64,000 bases of DNA from Clostridia bacterium (GCA_017613735.1 JAGADF010000009.1:62001-126000), one strand, 5' to 3'. Shown: positions 17,665 to 27,851, counted from the stretch's first letter. The notes: generated by a model not told the origin, from the letters alone. Numbers and translations are program-made.

Positions 17665-17807
17665 TAAATGTGTTCGGTAAAAAGAAAGAGAAAAAACAAA
17701 ATAAAAATCCCGACCAAAAACCGTCGAAGAAGAATAAAAACTTAATTGACGGTATGGACGAGGATGAAATCGAGGACCTTATGGAGGACCTCGACGAATA
17801 CAACTGA
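17661..17807 (+). CDS. Small charged protein after lysS
   Basis: 48 residues, overlapping the lysS stop by 4 bases (ATGA). The first half is basic ([20 protein letters not shown]) and the second half strongly acidic ([16 protein letters not shown]). No family recognised. The overlap, the codon use matching neighbours, and the separation into basic and acidic halves argue for a real translationally coupled gene. A GTG at 17670 is an alternative start. Confidence 0.6.
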   Translation: MINVFGKKKEKKQNKNPDQKPSKKNKNLIDGMDEDEIEDLMEDLDEYN

Positions 17808-17833
17808 TTATTATTTAAACGGAGGGACGAAAA

Positions 17834-18676
17834 ATGAAAAGAATTCTCACAATTCAGGATGTATCCTGCCTTGGCAAATGTTCTTTGACTGTTGCGCTGC
17901 CTTTGCTTTCCGCGATGGGTGTTGAGACGGTAATTCTTCCCACTGCAGTTTTAAGCACACACACAATGTTTGAGGGCTTTACCGTTAAGGATTTGTCAGA
18001 CCAGCTTGAGCCTATTACCGCTCACTGGAAAAAGCAGGGCTTCAGGTTCGACGCCATCTACACGGGCTATCTCGGAACCGAAGAGGAAATCGAAGCCGTT
18101 AAAGGCATTATAAAGGATTTTGCCGACGAAAACACTCTTGTTTTTATTGACCCCGCTATGGGCGACAACGGCAAGCTCTATCCCGCCTTTGATTTGGCTT
18201 ATGCAAAAAGAAACGCTACGCTCTGCGGTATTGCGGACGTAATTGTTCCGAATATCACCGAGGCATGCTTTATGACGGACGCCGAATATAAGGAACAGTA
18301 TGACGAAGCGTATGTCAGGGATTTGCTTAATAAGCTTGTTTCTCTCGGCTCAAAAACCGCCATTCTTACGGGTGTTTCGCTTTCCGAGGGCAAGACCGGC
18401 GCTATGGGACTTGACAGCGAGACGGGCGAGTATTTCGTTTACCAGAACGACAGAATCCCCGCCGCATATCACGGAACGGGCGATATTTTCTCAAGCGTTG
18501 TCGTAGGCGCGCTTATGAGAGGTCTTTCACGCGTTGACGCGATTAAAATTGCTGCCGATTATACCGCGGACACAATCGCATTAACGATGAACAATCCCGA
18601 CAAGCCCTGGTACGGCGTTGACTTTGAGGCAACCATTCCCGAACTTGTTGAAGAGCTTTATAAGAAGATTAAATAA
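17834..18676 (+). CDS. Pyridoxamine kinase (ribokinase/ThiD superfamily)
   Basis: 280 residues. Phosphorylates pyridoxal or pyridoxamine in vitamin B6 salvage. N-terminal QDVSCLGKCSLTVALPLLS, middle VFIDPAMGDNGKLY (near 104) and C-terminal HGTGDIFSS (about 217-225, with the anion hole and catalytic Asp of the family) are visible. PdxY/PdxK subtype cannot be fixed. AACGGAGGGACGAAAA gives a strong ribosome site. Confidence 0.88.
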   Translation: MKRILTIQDVSCLGKCSLTVALPLLSAMGVETVILPTAVLSTHTMFEGFTVKDLSDQLEPITAHWKKQGFRFDAIYTGYLGTEEEIEAVKGIIKDFADENTLVFIDPAMGDNGKLYPAFDLAYAKRNATLCGIADVIVPNITEACFMTDAEYKEQYDEAYVRDLLNKLVSLGSKTAILTGVSLSEGKTGAMGLDSETGEYFVYQNDRIPAAYHGTGDIFSSVVVGALMRGLSRVDAIKIAADYTADTIALTMNNPDKPWYGVDFEATIPELVEELYKKIK

Positions 18677-18692
18677 TAATTTTCAAAACAAA

Positions 18693-18722
18693 AACACCGC
18701 AAAGCTTTCGCTTTGCGGTGTT
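18693..18722. terminator. Bidirectional terminator between the kinase gene and fhs
   Basis: AACACCGCAAAGC and GCTTTGCGGTGTT form a 13-bp perfect stem around a 4-base loop. A-rich sequence on the left and T-rich on the right serve the converging genes. Confidence 0.9.
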
Positions 18723-18734
18723 GCTTTTATTTTA

Positions 18735-20405
18735 TCAGAAAAGTCCGCTGATATTGCCGTCGGAGTCAATATCAATCTTGTAAGCGGCGGGAACCTTCGG
18801 AAGTCCGGGCATTGTCATAATATCGCCCGTGTAAACTACAACGAAGCCTGCGCCCGATGAAAGCCTTACGTCGCGTACTGTCAGCTTATAGCCTGTCGGC
18901 GCGCCGAGCTTTTTCGGGTCGTCCGAAAGCGAATACTGGGTTTTCGCAACGCATACGGGAAGCTTGTCCTTGCCGATTTTTTCAATGTCGGCAATACTCT
19001 TTTCGGCTGCGGCTGTAAATACTACGCCGTCAGCGTGGTATATTTCTTTTGCAAGAATTTCAACCTTTTCCTTGATTGACTTATCCGTTTCATAAAGCGG
19101 ATGATAATTTGAAGGAACATTGTCGATTGTCTCGCAAACCGTTTTTGCAAGCTCTGTTGCTCCTTCGCCGCCCTTTAAGAAAGCGTCGCTGAGAACAGCT
19201 GTTGCGCCTACGCCCTGACAGATTTCCTTAATAGCCGCGATTTCGGCGTCGGTATCGAGATAAAAATGGTTGATACATACAACAACCGGAACGCCGTATT
19301 TCTGAAGATTTGAAATATGAGCCTTGAGGTTTTCCGCGCCGATTTTAAGAGCCTCGACGTTTTCGTTTGAAACCTCTTTGACATTTACGCCGCCGTTATA
19401 TTTAAGGGCTCTCGCTGTAACGACAAGAACGATGCAGTCGGGCTTAAGACCTGCCATACGGCATTTGATGTCAAGGAATTTTTCCGCGCCAAGGTCAGCG
19501 CCGAAGCCTGCCTCTGTAATGCAGTAATCCGCAAGCTTTAAAGCGAGCTTTGTAGCCGTAACCGAGTTACAGCCGTGAGCGATATTTGCGAACGGACCGC
19601 CGTGAACGAGGGCGGGCGTATTTTCAAGAGTCTGAACAAGGTTGGGTTTAATTGCGTCCTTAAGAATAGCCGCCATAGCGCCTACGCACTGAAGCTCGTT
19701 AGCGTAAACGGGCTCGCCGTCAAGGTTATATGCGACAAGTATGTTTCCGAGTCTCTTTTTAAGGTCGTCAATGTCGGTTGCAAGGCAGAGAATAGCCATA
19801 ATCTCGCTGGCAACCGTAATCATAAAGCCGTCTTCTCTCGGCACGCCGTTCATTTTGCCGCCGAGACCGACGTTTGTATAACGAAGCGCGCGGTCATTCA
19901 TATCAAGGCAACGCTTGATAAGAACTCTGCGCTGGTCGATTCTGAGCTCGTTGCCCTGCTGAAGATGGTTGTCAAGAACCGCGCAAAGCAGGTTGTTAGC
20001 CGCTGTAATCGCGTGCATATCGCCCGTGAAATGCAGGTTGATGTCCTCCATAGGAATAACCTGTGAGTATCCGCCGCCTGCGGCTCCGCCCTTGATGCCG
20101 AAAACGGGGCCCATTGAAGGCTCTCGAAGGGCGATAATAGCGTTCTTTCCGATTTTTTCCATAGCCTGACCGAGACCGATGGTCATGGTCGTCTTGCCCT
20201 CGCCTGCGGGGGTGGGGCTGACGGCTGTTACAAGAATTAATTTGCCGTCCTTTTTGTCTGCAAGGCGCTTTCTTAAAGAAAGGGGGAGCTTCGCCTTGTA
20301 GTTGCCGTAAAGCTCAAGCTCGTCCTCGGAAATATTGAGCTTTTTGGCAATTTCCTTTACGGGGAGCATTGTAGCTTCCTGCGCAATCTGAATGTCGGTT
20401 TTCAT
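18735..20405 (-). CDS. fhs: Formate--tetrahydrofolate ligase
   Basis: ATP-dependent formation of 10-formyl-THF from formate, entry point of the methyl branch of the Wood-Ljungdahl pathway and a one-carbon supply for purines. 556 residues, normal length. P-loop region [11 protein letters not shown] (about 63-73), [20 protein letters not shown] (about 94-113). The start ATG overlaps the stop of the upstream response regulator by one base, which is unusual: fhs is normally monocistronic or with folate genes. Confidence 0.97.
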   Translation of the reverse strand: MKTDIQIAQEATMLPVKEIAKKLNISEDELELYGNYKAKLPLSLRKRLADKKDGKLILVTAVSPTPAGEGKTTMTIGLGQAMEKIGKNAIIALREPSMGPVFGIKGGAAGGGYSQVIPMEDINLHFTGDMHAITAANNLLCAVLDNHLQQGNELRIDQRRVLIKRCLDMNDRALRYTNVGLGGKMNGVPREDGFMITVASEIMAILCLATDIDDLKKRLGNILVAYNLDGEPVYANELQCVGAMAAILKDAIKPNLVQTLENTPALVHGGPFANIAHGCNSVTATKLALKLADYCITEAGFGADLGAEKFLDIKCRMAGLKPDCIVLVVTARALKYNGGVNVKEVSNENVEALKIGAENLKAHISNLQKYGVPVVVCINHFYLDTDAEIAAIKEICQGVGATAVLSDAFLKGGEGATELAKTVCETIDNVPSNYHPLYETDKSIKEKVEILAKEIYHADGVVFTAAAEKSIADIEKIGKDKLPVCVAKTQYSLSDDPKKLGAPTGYKLTVRDVRLSSGAGFVVVYTGDIMTMPGLPKVPAAYKIDIDSDGNISGLF

Positions 20406-21211
20406 CAGTTGTTGGCCTCCTTGACAATAGCATTTAATCTTTTTCTGGTCTCTCCGGACCAGGAGTATTCGCTCATATACTGACCGTAGTAATCCTTGAT
20501 GGCTTTTTTATCGCCCTCAAGAAGTGCATAGCTGTCGCAGCTGAAAAGCGAGGTGTCGACGCTACGCTGATTTCTTGCGTCAATAAGAATTTCGGTAATA
20601 TCCGCGTCTGCAAGCGCGACGCGAAGACTCTTTAAAACCTTTCTGAAAAGCGACTGAACGGAGTCGTCGTATTCTCTGTCCGCCCAGAGTATGCCTATAG
20701 CCTGCTCCGTGCTTACCGTACCGCCCTTGCGGTCAATAAGAAGGGCGAGAAGCTCCTTGCTTTTTGCGGAAGCGAAATGGACTATTTTACCGTTTACAAA
20801 TACGTCGAAATGACCGAAGGTCTTGACTGTGATTTTCTTTTCGGAATCAACGTTCATAATGTGCGAAGCCTTTATGATGTTCTGTTCAATCATTTCAGCC
20901 GAATAGGGCTTAAGCACATAACCTATTGCGTCAACGCCGAAAGCGTCGAGCGCATATTCGGTAAATCCGGTTACAAATACTATTTTGATATTTTTATCAA
21001 TCTGGTGAAGTTTTTTAGCCAGGTCGATACCGCTCATTACGGGCATTTCTATATCAAGAAACGCAACGTCAATGGGCTCAATCTGCGCATAGCGTAAAGC
21101 GTCTGCGGGATTATCGAATGTACGGATATCCGTAATTCCGCTGATTTTCGAACAGGTGTACTGAAAATCGTCAAGAGCAAAGGGCTCGTCGTCAACTGCG
21201 ATAATTCTCAT
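20405..21211 (-). CDS. Response regulator with winged-helix (SARP/OmpR-like) output domain
   Basis: 268 residues. Receiver domain 1-120 with acidic pair D7/D8, phosphorylation site D53 in [11 protein letters not shown], and switch Lys in LKPYS. The C-terminal part ([35 protein letters not shown], about 128-225) is a winged helix of the SARP/Trans_reg_C type rather than the LytTR domain common with LytS-like kinases. A short helical tail resembles the start of a BTAD domain. Stop overlaps the fhs start; the kinase gene ends 15 bases upstream. Confidence 0.85.
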   Translation of the reverse strand: MRIIAVDDEPFALDDFQYTCSKISGITDIRTFDNPADALRYAQIEPIDVAFLDIEMPVMSGIDLAKKLHQIDKNIKIVFVTGFTEYALDAFGVDAIGYVLKPYSAEMIEQNIIKASHIMNVDSEKKITVKTFGHFDVFVNGKIVHFASAKSKELLALLIDRKGGTVSTEQAIGILWADREYDDSVQSLFRKVLKSLRVALADADITEILIDARNQRSVDTSLFSCDSYALLEGDKKAIKDYYGQYMSEYSWSGETRKRLNAIVKEANN

Positions 21212-21226
21212 ATTAAAAGTCCTTTC

Positions 21227-23155
21227 TTAATAATCTATCTTGTTTTCGTTTTCGCCGAAATTAGATTTCTTAGGTAAAGTTATAAGCGTGTCCGTTCCCT
21301 CGTTTATAACGCTTTTAACCTCAATTGTAGCATTAAGCATTGTTTCAAGACGGTTCTTGATGTTCGAGAAACCGACGTGGCTTCTGTTGGGAGCGGACGG
21401 CTTGGCGGGGTCAAAGCCTACGCCGTCGTCTGTAATACGGACGTAATAGTTATTGTCGTCCTCATAGGTATGAATTGTTACCGTGCCGCCCTCGGGTTTT
21501 TTGGTAACGCCGTGCTTGATGGAGTTTTCAACAAGCGGCTGAATGCTTAATGTCGGTACAAAGAAATTGTCCGTCTCGATATCGTATTCAATTTCAAGCT
21601 TCTGACCGAAACGCATTCTTTCGATTTCGCAATAGTGTCTGATATGACTGAGCTCGGTTCGGAAGGGGATTGGCTTTTTCTGAGTAAGCGAATCCATATT
21701 GCCCCTTAAATAGAGCGAGAATTCAACGATGGCTTTTTCCGCCATTTCCGTATCTCTTCTTACAAGATACTTAATCGTATTAAGCGCGTTGTAAAGGAAA
21801 TGCGGCTGAATCTGGCTGAGCATTATTGACATATTCGCGTCCGCAAGCTCGGTTTCAAGCTTGGCGGCGTTAAGCGCTTCCTTCTGTAATACCGCGTTTT
21901 CCATAGCGTGAATAATAACAATAATAATTGCAAACGCCAGAAGAATAAGCGGCATAAACATTGAAACGGGAGTCTGAATAAGACCGTTGGTATAAAGGAA
22001 GTCTACCGAAAGACCGACCGCAACGAGCGAATACGCCGTCAGGAATGCTATAGCGTTTCTTATCTTTTTAACAACGCAGCGGCAGATTTTTTCTATAAGA
22101 TAAAGGTCGAGCGGTACCGTGATAATCTGAAGAATCGTCGCATAGTACGGGTCATAAATCGGGTTTTCAAAGAACAGCGCGATTATAATTGACGAAATAA
22201 ATATCAATGCGAACGAGATAATAGCCTTTGGCGAGACCTTAATAGGCAGTACCCTCGTCATATAAATAAGCGAAACGAGCTTTATTATAAACACCGCCGC
22301 AAGTATCAGCAGCGCGACAAACTCATAACTTAAATTGAACAGCACGCTCTGGGTTACTATATAGCCCTCGTTGCTTATCATCATTCTGTACGCGAGAAGA
22401 ATGCAAAGGAAAATACCCCAGAACGAATAGGTTTCGCGGTTTACAAACAGCTTCATAATAAGCAGGAATATGCCGCAGAAAAGGACGATGCCGACAAACG
22501 CGTAACGAAGACCGATTATAAAGTACATATCGCTTTCGGCGGCTTCGTAGTTTCTCATGGCGGGCGACATTGTAAGTCCCGAGGATTTTTCGCTCGCAAC
22601 CTCGATTACGATTTCGTGAAAACCGCTTCCGACAGCTACGGGAAGTGACATACGCCTCTGGCTCGCAACGGTTTCAACGCCGTCGTCCTTCATATTACCC
22701 GAGGTCGTGACGAGAATTCGGTCAATGAATATTTTATACGCGCCCGCAAAGTTCGGCATATAAAAGCTTATCGGCTCCTGCGCGTGAACGTCCTTTATCA
22801 TAAGGCGATAGCTTGCAAAGCCGACCGTCGAAAGGTTGGGACCGCTGTCAATAGGGTAATAAATAGAGTGGGGAACGGAAACGACGTCTGTAATAGTCGG
22901 ATTTTCGACATTTCCTGAGACTATGAACTGCTTTTCATAGAATTCCCAGTCGCCCTTCATAAAATATTCTCTGCCCGAGTCGAAATTAACACCCTCAAAA
23001 GATGTGTAATCGCCTTTGAATTCGGGGGTAACGCCGCGGTTTACATAAATGTTCGCGGCAAACGGGAAAGCTACTATAACGGCAATGCACAAAGCAAGCA
23101 CGCATACGAAAAGTATGTTCGACTTACTATTTGACGTTAACTTGCTTTTCAACAT
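21227..23155 (-). CDS. Sensor histidine kinase, 7TM-DISM type with LytS-like kinase core
   Basis: 642 residues. N-terminal membrane helix (about 12-33), an extracellular jelly-roll (7TMR-DISMED2-like, with GDWEFYEKQF and GFASYRLMIK), seven membrane helices (about 230-410), then a His_kinase domain with QIQPHFLYNALNTIKYL and an HATPase domain (VENSIKHGV, DDGVGFD). The jelly-roll fold commonly binds carbohydrates or small ligands. The ATG at 23155 is preceded by a G-rich ribosome site; longer frames lack one. Forms an operon kinase-regulator-fhs. Confidence 0.88.
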   Translation of the reverse strand: MLKSKLTSNSKSNILFVCVLALCIAVIVAFPFAANIYVNRGVTPEFKGDYTSFEGVNFDSGREYFMKGDWEFYEKQFIVSGNVENPTITDVVSVPHSIYYPIDSGPNLSTVGFASYRLMIKDVHAQEPISFYMPNFAGAYKIFIDRILVTTSGNMKDDGVETVASQRRMSLPVAVGSGFHEIVIEVASEKSSGLTMSPAMRNYEAAESDMYFIIGLRYAFVGIVLFCGIFLLIMKLFVNRETYSFWGIFLCILLAYRMMISNEGYIVTQSVLFNLSYEFVALLILAAVFIIKLVSLIYMTRVLPIKVSPKAIISFALIFISSIIIALFFENPIYDPYYATILQIITVPLDLYLIEKICRCVVKKIRNAIAFLTAYSLVAVGLSVDFLYTNGLIQTPVSMFMPLILLAFAIIIVIIHAMENAVLQKEALNAAKLETELADANMSIMLSQIQPHFLYNALNTIKYLVRRDTEMAEKAIVEFSLYLRGNMDSLTQKKPIPFRTELSHIRHYCEIERMRFGQKLEIEYDIETDNFFVPTLSIQPLVENSIKHGVTKKPEGGTVTIHTYEDDNNYYVRITDDGVGFDPAKPSAPNRSHVGFSNIKNRLETMLNATIEVKSVINEGTDTLITLPKKSNFGENENKIDY

Positions 23156-23293
23156 TATCCCCCCGTATTCTCCATTAATATTTTTATTATATATTAAAAT
23201 ACAAAATAATACAATACCGAAAATGGCGTTATTGCAAAGAAAAAGGATTTGTGATAATATAAAAGCCGTAATTTCGGAAAAGCAGGTATAAAG

Positions 23294-24505
23294 ATGAAAA
23301 TTGCAGTTATCGGCGCGGGCGCTTCGGGGCTTGTCGCCGCAATCGAAGCAAAGAGAACAAACAGCCGTCACAACGTAATGCTTTTTGAAAAAAATCAGCG
23401 CGTAGGCAAAAAAATCCTTGTTACGGGCAACGGAAAGTGTAATCTTTCAAATATAAACGTAACAAGCGAAAGCTATTACCCTTCGGGCGATTTTACTTCA
23501 TTCGCTATTGAAAATTACGGCGTTGAAACCACTCTCGGTTTTTTTGAAAAAATCGGGCTTTATACCTATTCCGATGAAGAGGGCAGGGTATATCCGCTTT
23601 CAAATCAGGCTTCGAGCGTTCTTGACGCGCTTCGCTTTGAGTGTAAAAGGCTCGGTATTGAAACGGTTTGCGACTATAAGGTTAAGTCGGTTGAAAAAAA
23701 CGGCAAAGGCTTTGTGATTAACGGAAGCTTCTTTTTCGACCGCGTTATAGTTGCCTGCGGCGGTAAGAGCAATCCCGTTCACGGAAGCGACGGCAGCGGC
23801 TTCGACATACTCTCTTTTTTAGGCCATACGGTAAATAATCCGAGACCTGCACTTGTTCCTCTTATCTGTTACGATTTCCCGAAAAACCTCAAGGGAGTCC
23901 GCTCGCAGTGCAACTGTATTCTCAGTGAAAACGGCGAAAAAAGGGTTGAGTGCTCCGGCGAGGTGCAGTTTACCGATTACGGTCTTTCGGGCATTCCGAT
24001 TATGAATCTTTCGGGCTTTTGCGATACCGAAAGCGGCGGCGAATACACGGTTTCGCTTGACCTTGTTCCGTCTCTTTCCGGGGACGAGGTTTCCGCGTTC
24101 ATTATAGACAGACTTGAAAACGATGAAAACGGACTCGTCGAGAATCTTCTGTCGGGTATTGTCAACAAGCAGCTTGGACTTGCCGTCATAAAGCTCCTCG
24201 GCATTAATCAGAATGAGCGTAACAGCTCTATTAACAAGGAATATGCAGACAGAATTTCCGGTGTTTTAAAAAGCTGGACCGTTAAAGTTAAAAGTACAAA
24301 GGGCTTTGATTTTTCACAGGTAACCGCGGGCGGAGTTTCAACGGATGAGTTTAACCCTCAGACGCTTGAATCAAAGCTCGTAAGCGGTCTTTTCGCCTGC
24401 GGAGAGATATTCGACGTATTCGCCGAATGCGGCGGTTATAATCTTCAGTGGGCGTGGTCGTCCGGAATGCTTGCGGGTAAAAGCGCTGCGGAGGTAACCG
24501 AATGA
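23294..24505 (+). CDS. NAD(P)/FAD-dependent oxidoreductase, HI0933/BaiN-like family
   Basis: 403 residues. FAD-binding GAGASGLVAAIEA (about 7-19), KILVTGNGKCNLSN (near 45) and the C-terminal GLFACGEIFDV and GGYNLQWAWSSG segments define the family. Members include bile-acid dehydrogenation enzymes, but most have unknown substrates. The stop overlaps the next ATG (ATGA). Transcribed divergently from the sensor kinase. Confidence 0.85.
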   Translation: MKIAVIGAGASGLVAAIEAKRTNSRHNVMLFEKNQRVGKKILVTGNGKCNLSNINVTSESYYPSGDFTSFAIENYGVETTLGFFEKIGLYTYSDEEGRVYPLSNQASSVLDALRFECKRLGIETVCDYKVKSVEKNGKGFVINGSFFFDRVIVACGGKSNPVHGSDGSGFDILSFLGHTVNNPRPALVPLICYDFPKNLKGVRSQCNCILSENGEKRVECSGEVQFTDYGLSGIPIMNLSGFCDTESGGEYTVSLDLVPSLSGDEVSAFIIDRLENDENGLVENLLSGIVNKQLGLAVIKLLGINQNERNSSINKEYADRISGVLKSWTVKVKSTKGFDFSQVTAGGVSTDEFNPQTLESKLVSGLFACGEIFDVFAECGGYNLQWAWSSGMLAGKSAAEVTE

Positions 24506-26106
24506 TAAGAGTAAACGATTTGAAGCTTCCGCTTGAGCATAACAGTCCCGACATAAAAAAAGCCGCCGCAAAGGCGCTTAAAATAAGTGAAAAACGCATA
24601 ACCGACTGGTCAATTTATAAAATGTCGGTCGATTCGAGAAAGAAACCCGATATTTATATTTCCTACAGCGTTGATTTAACCGTTGAGGGCGATGAGGAAC
24701 AGATTCTGCTTAAAATCCCGTCGAATAAGGCTTCGTCGGTTACCGTCTATGCCTATGAAATGCCCGAAAACAAAAGGCGTTCGGAATTTCGTCCCGTAGT
24801 TGTCGGATTCGGTCCGAGCGGTATGTTTTCCTCGCTTTTGCTCGCGAAGGCTGGCTTGAAACCTATTGTTCTTGAACGCGGTCAGGATTTTGATTCGCGT
24901 AAAAAGAGCGTTGACGAATTCTGGAAAAACCGTGTGCTAAACACCGAATCCAATGTTCAGTTCGGCGAGGGCGGCGCAGGCTCGTTTTCTGACGGAAAGC
25001 TCAATACGGGCATTAAGGACGCAAGGTGCAGGCAGGTTTACCTTGACCTTGCCGAGAACGGCGCGCCGAAGGAAATTCTTGTTTCTGCAAAGCCGCATAT
25101 AGGCACCGACAAGCTCGGAACGGTAGTAAAAAATATAAGAAAAAAGGTTATTGAACTCGGCGGCGAGGTTATCTTTAACGCAAAGCTCACAGACCTTATT
25201 ATAGCCAACGGCTTCGTTCAGGGCGTTTCCTATGAAAAAAACGGCGAAAAAATTGACCTTGAAACCGACGCCGTAATTCTCTGTATAGGTCATTCCGCGC
25301 GCGATACGGTTGAAATGCTCTATAAAAAGGGCGTTAAAATGATTCAGAAACCGTTTTCCGTAGGCGCGAGAATCGAGCATCCGCAGGAGCTTATAAACAA
25401 GGCTCAGTACGGCTGCGCGTATAAAAACCCGAAACTGCCCACAGCCGATTATAAAATGGCTTGCCATCCGCCTCACGGCAGGGGTGCGTATACCTTCTGT
25501 ATGTGTCCGGGCGGCACTGTCGTATGCGCTTCAAGCGAGGAGGGCGGAGTTGTCACAAACGGTATGAGCGAGTATCTTCGCGACGGCGAAAACGCAAACT
25601 CCGCTGTACTTGTCGGCATTGAGCCTGAGAATTTTCCGTCCGAACACGTTCTTTCGGGAATGTATCTTCAACGCGAAATCGAGCAGACTGCATTCAGGCT
25701 CGGCGGCGAAAGCTATTCCGCTCCCGCCCAGCTTGTCGGCGATTTTCTTAAAAACATGCCCTCATCAAGGCTCGGCACTGTCAAACCGACAATCCCTACG
25801 GGCGTTGTAATGGGTGATATAAGAAAGGTTTTACCCGAAAAGGTAACTGATACAATGGCTGCCGCGATAGTTAAAATGGACGGTATGCTCAAAGGTTTTG
25901 CGCTTGACGACGCCGTTCTTACCGCCCCCGAAACAAGAAGCTCGTCGCCCGTCAGAATAGTGCGCGACGAATTTTTCCAGACTAATATAAGGGGACTGTT
26001 TCCTTGCGGTGAGGGCGCGGGATATGCCGGCGGAATTGTTTCCGCAGGCGTTGACGGAATGCGCGCCGCGGAGGCGGTACTTAAAGACGAAAAACTATTC
26101 TATTAA
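24502..26106 (+). CDS. FAD-dependent dehydrogenase, COG2509 family
   Basis: 534 residues. An N-terminal ~80-residue extension (ferredoxin-like fold in this family) precedes the dinucleotide fold VVGFGPSGMFSSLLLAKAG (about 96-114). VQFGEGGAGSFSDGKLNTG near 152 and the C-terminal CGEGAGYAGGIVSAGVDG complete the flavin site. Physiological substrate unknown. Cotranscribed with the preceding flavoprotein by a 4-base overlap. Confidence 0.87.
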   Translation: MIRVNDLKLPLEHNSPDIKKAAAKALKISEKRITDWSIYKMSVDSRKKPDIYISYSVDLTVEGDEEQILLKIPSNKASSVTVYAYEMPENKRRSEFRPVVVGFGPSGMFSSLLLAKAGLKPIVLERGQDFDSRKKSVDEFWKNRVLNTESNVQFGEGGAGSFSDGKLNTGIKDARCRQVYLDLAENGAPKEILVSAKPHIGTDKLGTVVKNIRKKVIELGGEVIFNAKLTDLIIANGFVQGVSYEKNGEKIDLETDAVILCIGHSARDTVEMLYKKGVKMIQKPFSVGARIEHPQELINKAQYGCAYKNPKLPTADYKMACHPPHGRGAYTFCMCPGGTVVCASSEEGGVVTNGMSEYLRDGENANSAVLVGIEPENFPSEHVLSGMYLQREIEQTAFRLGGESYSAPAQLVGDFLKNMPSSRLGTVKPTIPTGVVMGDIRKVLPEKVTDTMAAAIVKMDGMLKGFALDDAVLTAPETRSSSPVRIVRDEFFQTNIRGLFPCGEGAGYAGGIVSAGVDGMRAAEAVLKDEKLFY

Positions 26107-26110
26107 TAAA

Positions 26111-26138
26111 AAACCTCGGAATGTTTCCGAGGTTTTTC
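26111..26138. terminator. Bidirectional terminator between the flavoprotein gene and nifU
   Basis: AAACCTCGGAA with TTTCCGAGGTTT, flanked by A and T runs on opposite sides; only about 34 bases separate the two stops. Confidence 0.9.
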
Positions 26139-26139
26139 T

Positions 26140-26574
26140 TTATTCAATATTACAGTGTTCGCAGCTGTTTTCCTTAAACAGTTCTTTGTCATATTCAATT
26201 GAGTTTTTATCGTAGTAATCCTTGACCGCCGCCTTAACCGCTTCCTCGGCAAGCACCGAACAGTGTATCTTGATTGCGGGCAGACCGTCAAGAGCTTCGA
26301 CAACCGCCTTATTGGTCAGTTCAAGAGCCTTGCTTACGGGCTGACCTTTAATCATTTCGGTTGCCATTGAGCTTGACGCGATAGCCGACGCGCAGCCGAA
26401 GGTGTTGAATTTTACGTCCTCGATAATTCCGTCTTTGTTTATCTTAAGAAAAATCTTCATAATATCGCCGCAGCGTGCGTTGCCGACCTCGCCGACGCCG
26501 TCCGCGTTTTCAATCTGACCTACGTTTCTCGGGTTTATAAAATGGTCCATAACCTTTTCCGAATAAAGAGCCAT
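26140..26574 (-). CDS. Fe-S cluster scaffold protein, NifU/IscU family
   Basis: 144 residues. Assembly scaffold that accepts sulfur from the cysteine desulfurase. The three cluster-binding Cys are C35 (ARCGD), C61 (FGCASA) and C105 (HCSVLAEEA), with the Asp37 that favours cluster release. It has an extra C-terminal CEHCNIE tail with two Cys. Its ATG overlaps the nifS stop by one base. Confidence 0.93.
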   Translation of the reverse strand: MALYSEKVMDHFINPRNVGQIENADGVGEVGNARCGDIMKIFLKINKDGIIEDVKFNTFGCASAIASSSMATEMIKGQPVSKALELTNKAVVEALDGLPAIKIHCSVLAEEAVKAAVKDYYDKNSIEYDKELFKENSCEHCNIE

Positions 26575-27749
26575 TATTTTTCCTCCTTTTTTATTTCATC
26601 CCAGACAGGGGAGAATGAACGAAGATAGCTTACAACCTCGGGAACACATCTGACAATGTATTCCATTTCCTCGGGCGTATTGTACTCGTTAATCGAGAGC
26701 CGCAGCGAACCGTGAGCGATTTCAACGGGTACGCCCATGGAGAGCAAAACGTGAGACGGTTCAAGGCTTCCGCTTGTGCACGCCGAACCGCTTGACGCGC
26801 AGATGCCCTTTGAGTCGAGAAGAAGCAGCAGGCTTTCGCCCTCAATTCCTTCAAAGCACATATTAAGAGTGCCGGGCAGAGATTTTTCCGTATCGCCGTT
26901 TATTCTGCTCTTTTCAATTCCGCTGAGCCCGTCAATAAGTATCTTTTTCATTGAAGAAACCTTTTTTTCGTTTTCTTCAAGATTATTAACGGCTTCTTCG
27001 AGCGCAGCCGCCATTCCGACTATTGCGGGAAGGTTTTCCGTACCCGCTCGTTTTCCGCGTTCCTGAGCGCCGCCTTCAATAAGATTTTTCAGAATAATGC
27101 CCTTTCTGACATATAAAAATCCTGCGCCCTTTGGCCCATGGAACTTATGCGCGGAAGAGGAAAGCATATCGCAGCCTATTTTTTCAACGTCAACGGGTAT
27201 ATGTCCTACTGCCTGAACGGCGTCCGTATGAAAAAGCACGCCCTTTTCCCTGCATATTTTTCCTATTTCCTCAACGGGCTGGATTGTGCCCACCTCGTTA
27301 TTCGCTGTCATAATTGTTACAAGACAGGTTTTGTCGGTAATAGCGAATCTTATATCATCGGGATTTATCACCCCGTTTTCGTTTACTTTTACAAGCGTGA
27401 TTTCAAAACCCTCTTTTTTTAGCGCGTTGAGCGTGTGAAGAACAGCGTGATGCTCAAAAGCCGAGGATATAATATGGTTTTTCCCTTTTCTTGAACCTTG
27501 ATATGCGGCTGTCCTTATAGCCTGATTGTCGGCCTCGCTGCCGCCTGAGGTGAAATAAATCTCCTTAAAAGAAGCGTTTATTGCCTTTGCAACTTTTTCT
27601 CTCGCTTTTTCAAGCTCGGTTTTGGCCGCCTGACCGACCGAGTGCAGGGAAGACGGATTTCCGTAACCCTCGGTAAAAAGCGGCAGCATTGTTTCAAGAG
27701 CTTTTTCGCTCAGCTTTGTTGTTGCCGCGTTATCTGCATAAACTCTCAT
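26574..27749 (-). CDS. nifS: Cysteine desulfurase, NifS/IscS type
   Basis: 391 residues, PLP enzyme that converts cysteine to alanine and an enzyme-bound persulfide. PLP-binding His in FEHHAV (near 100), Lys202 in [12 protein letters not shown], and the persulfide Cys324 in [11 protein letters not shown], which is on a short loop as in class I enzymes. A longer frame begins at 27803 but lacks a ribosome site; GGAGG precedes 27749. Translationally coupled to nifU; promoter with an Rrf2-like operator directly upstream. Confidence 0.94.
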   Translation of the reverse strand: MRVYADNAATTKLSEKALETMLPLFTEGYGNPSSLHSVGQAAKTELEKAREKVAKAINASFKEIYFTSGGSEADNQAIRTAAYQGSRKGKNHIISSAFEHHAVLHTLNALKKEGFEITLVKVNENGVINPDDIRFAITDKTCLVTIMTANNEVGTIQPVEEIGKICREKGVLFHTDAVQAVGHIPVDVEKIGCDMLSSSAHKFHGPKGAGFLYVRKGIILKNLIEGGAQERGKRAGTENLPAIVGMAAALEEAVNNLEENEKKVSSMKKILIDGLSGIEKSRINGDTEKSLPGTLNMCFEGIEGESLLLLLDSKGICASSGSACTSGSLEPSHVLLSMGVPVEIAHGSLRLSINEYNTPEEMEYIVRCVPEVVSYLRSFSPVWDEIKKEEK

Positions 27750-27773
27750 AATACCTCCGAATTTTCTTAATTG

Positions 27774-27822
27774 CCTACCATTTAGATAGGTAAATAATAG
27801 CACTTATTTTTTCGCTTGTCAA
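27774..27822 (-). promoter_or_regulatory. nifSU promoter with Rrf2-like operator
   Basis: Reading the minus strand: TTGACA (27822-27817), a 17-base spacer, TATTAT (27799-27794). CCTA-N9-TAGG covers 27790-27774, at the expected start of transcription. The same CCTA-N9-TAGG spacing, with a shared GGTAGG right half, overlaps the metY promoter at 51934-51950. Confidence 0.7.
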
Positions 27823-27851
27823 TAGGGGAAATGTCTATAGGAAAACAAAAG

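Noticed and set aside
23155..23371. Longer start for the sensor kinase
   Set aside because: The extra 72 residues overlap the divergent promoter region and have no ribosome site; GGGGG directly precedes 23155.
24937..25476. 179-codon minus-strand frame inside the second flavoprotein gene
   Set aside because: Antisense shadow of a well-supported family gene; no ribosome site.
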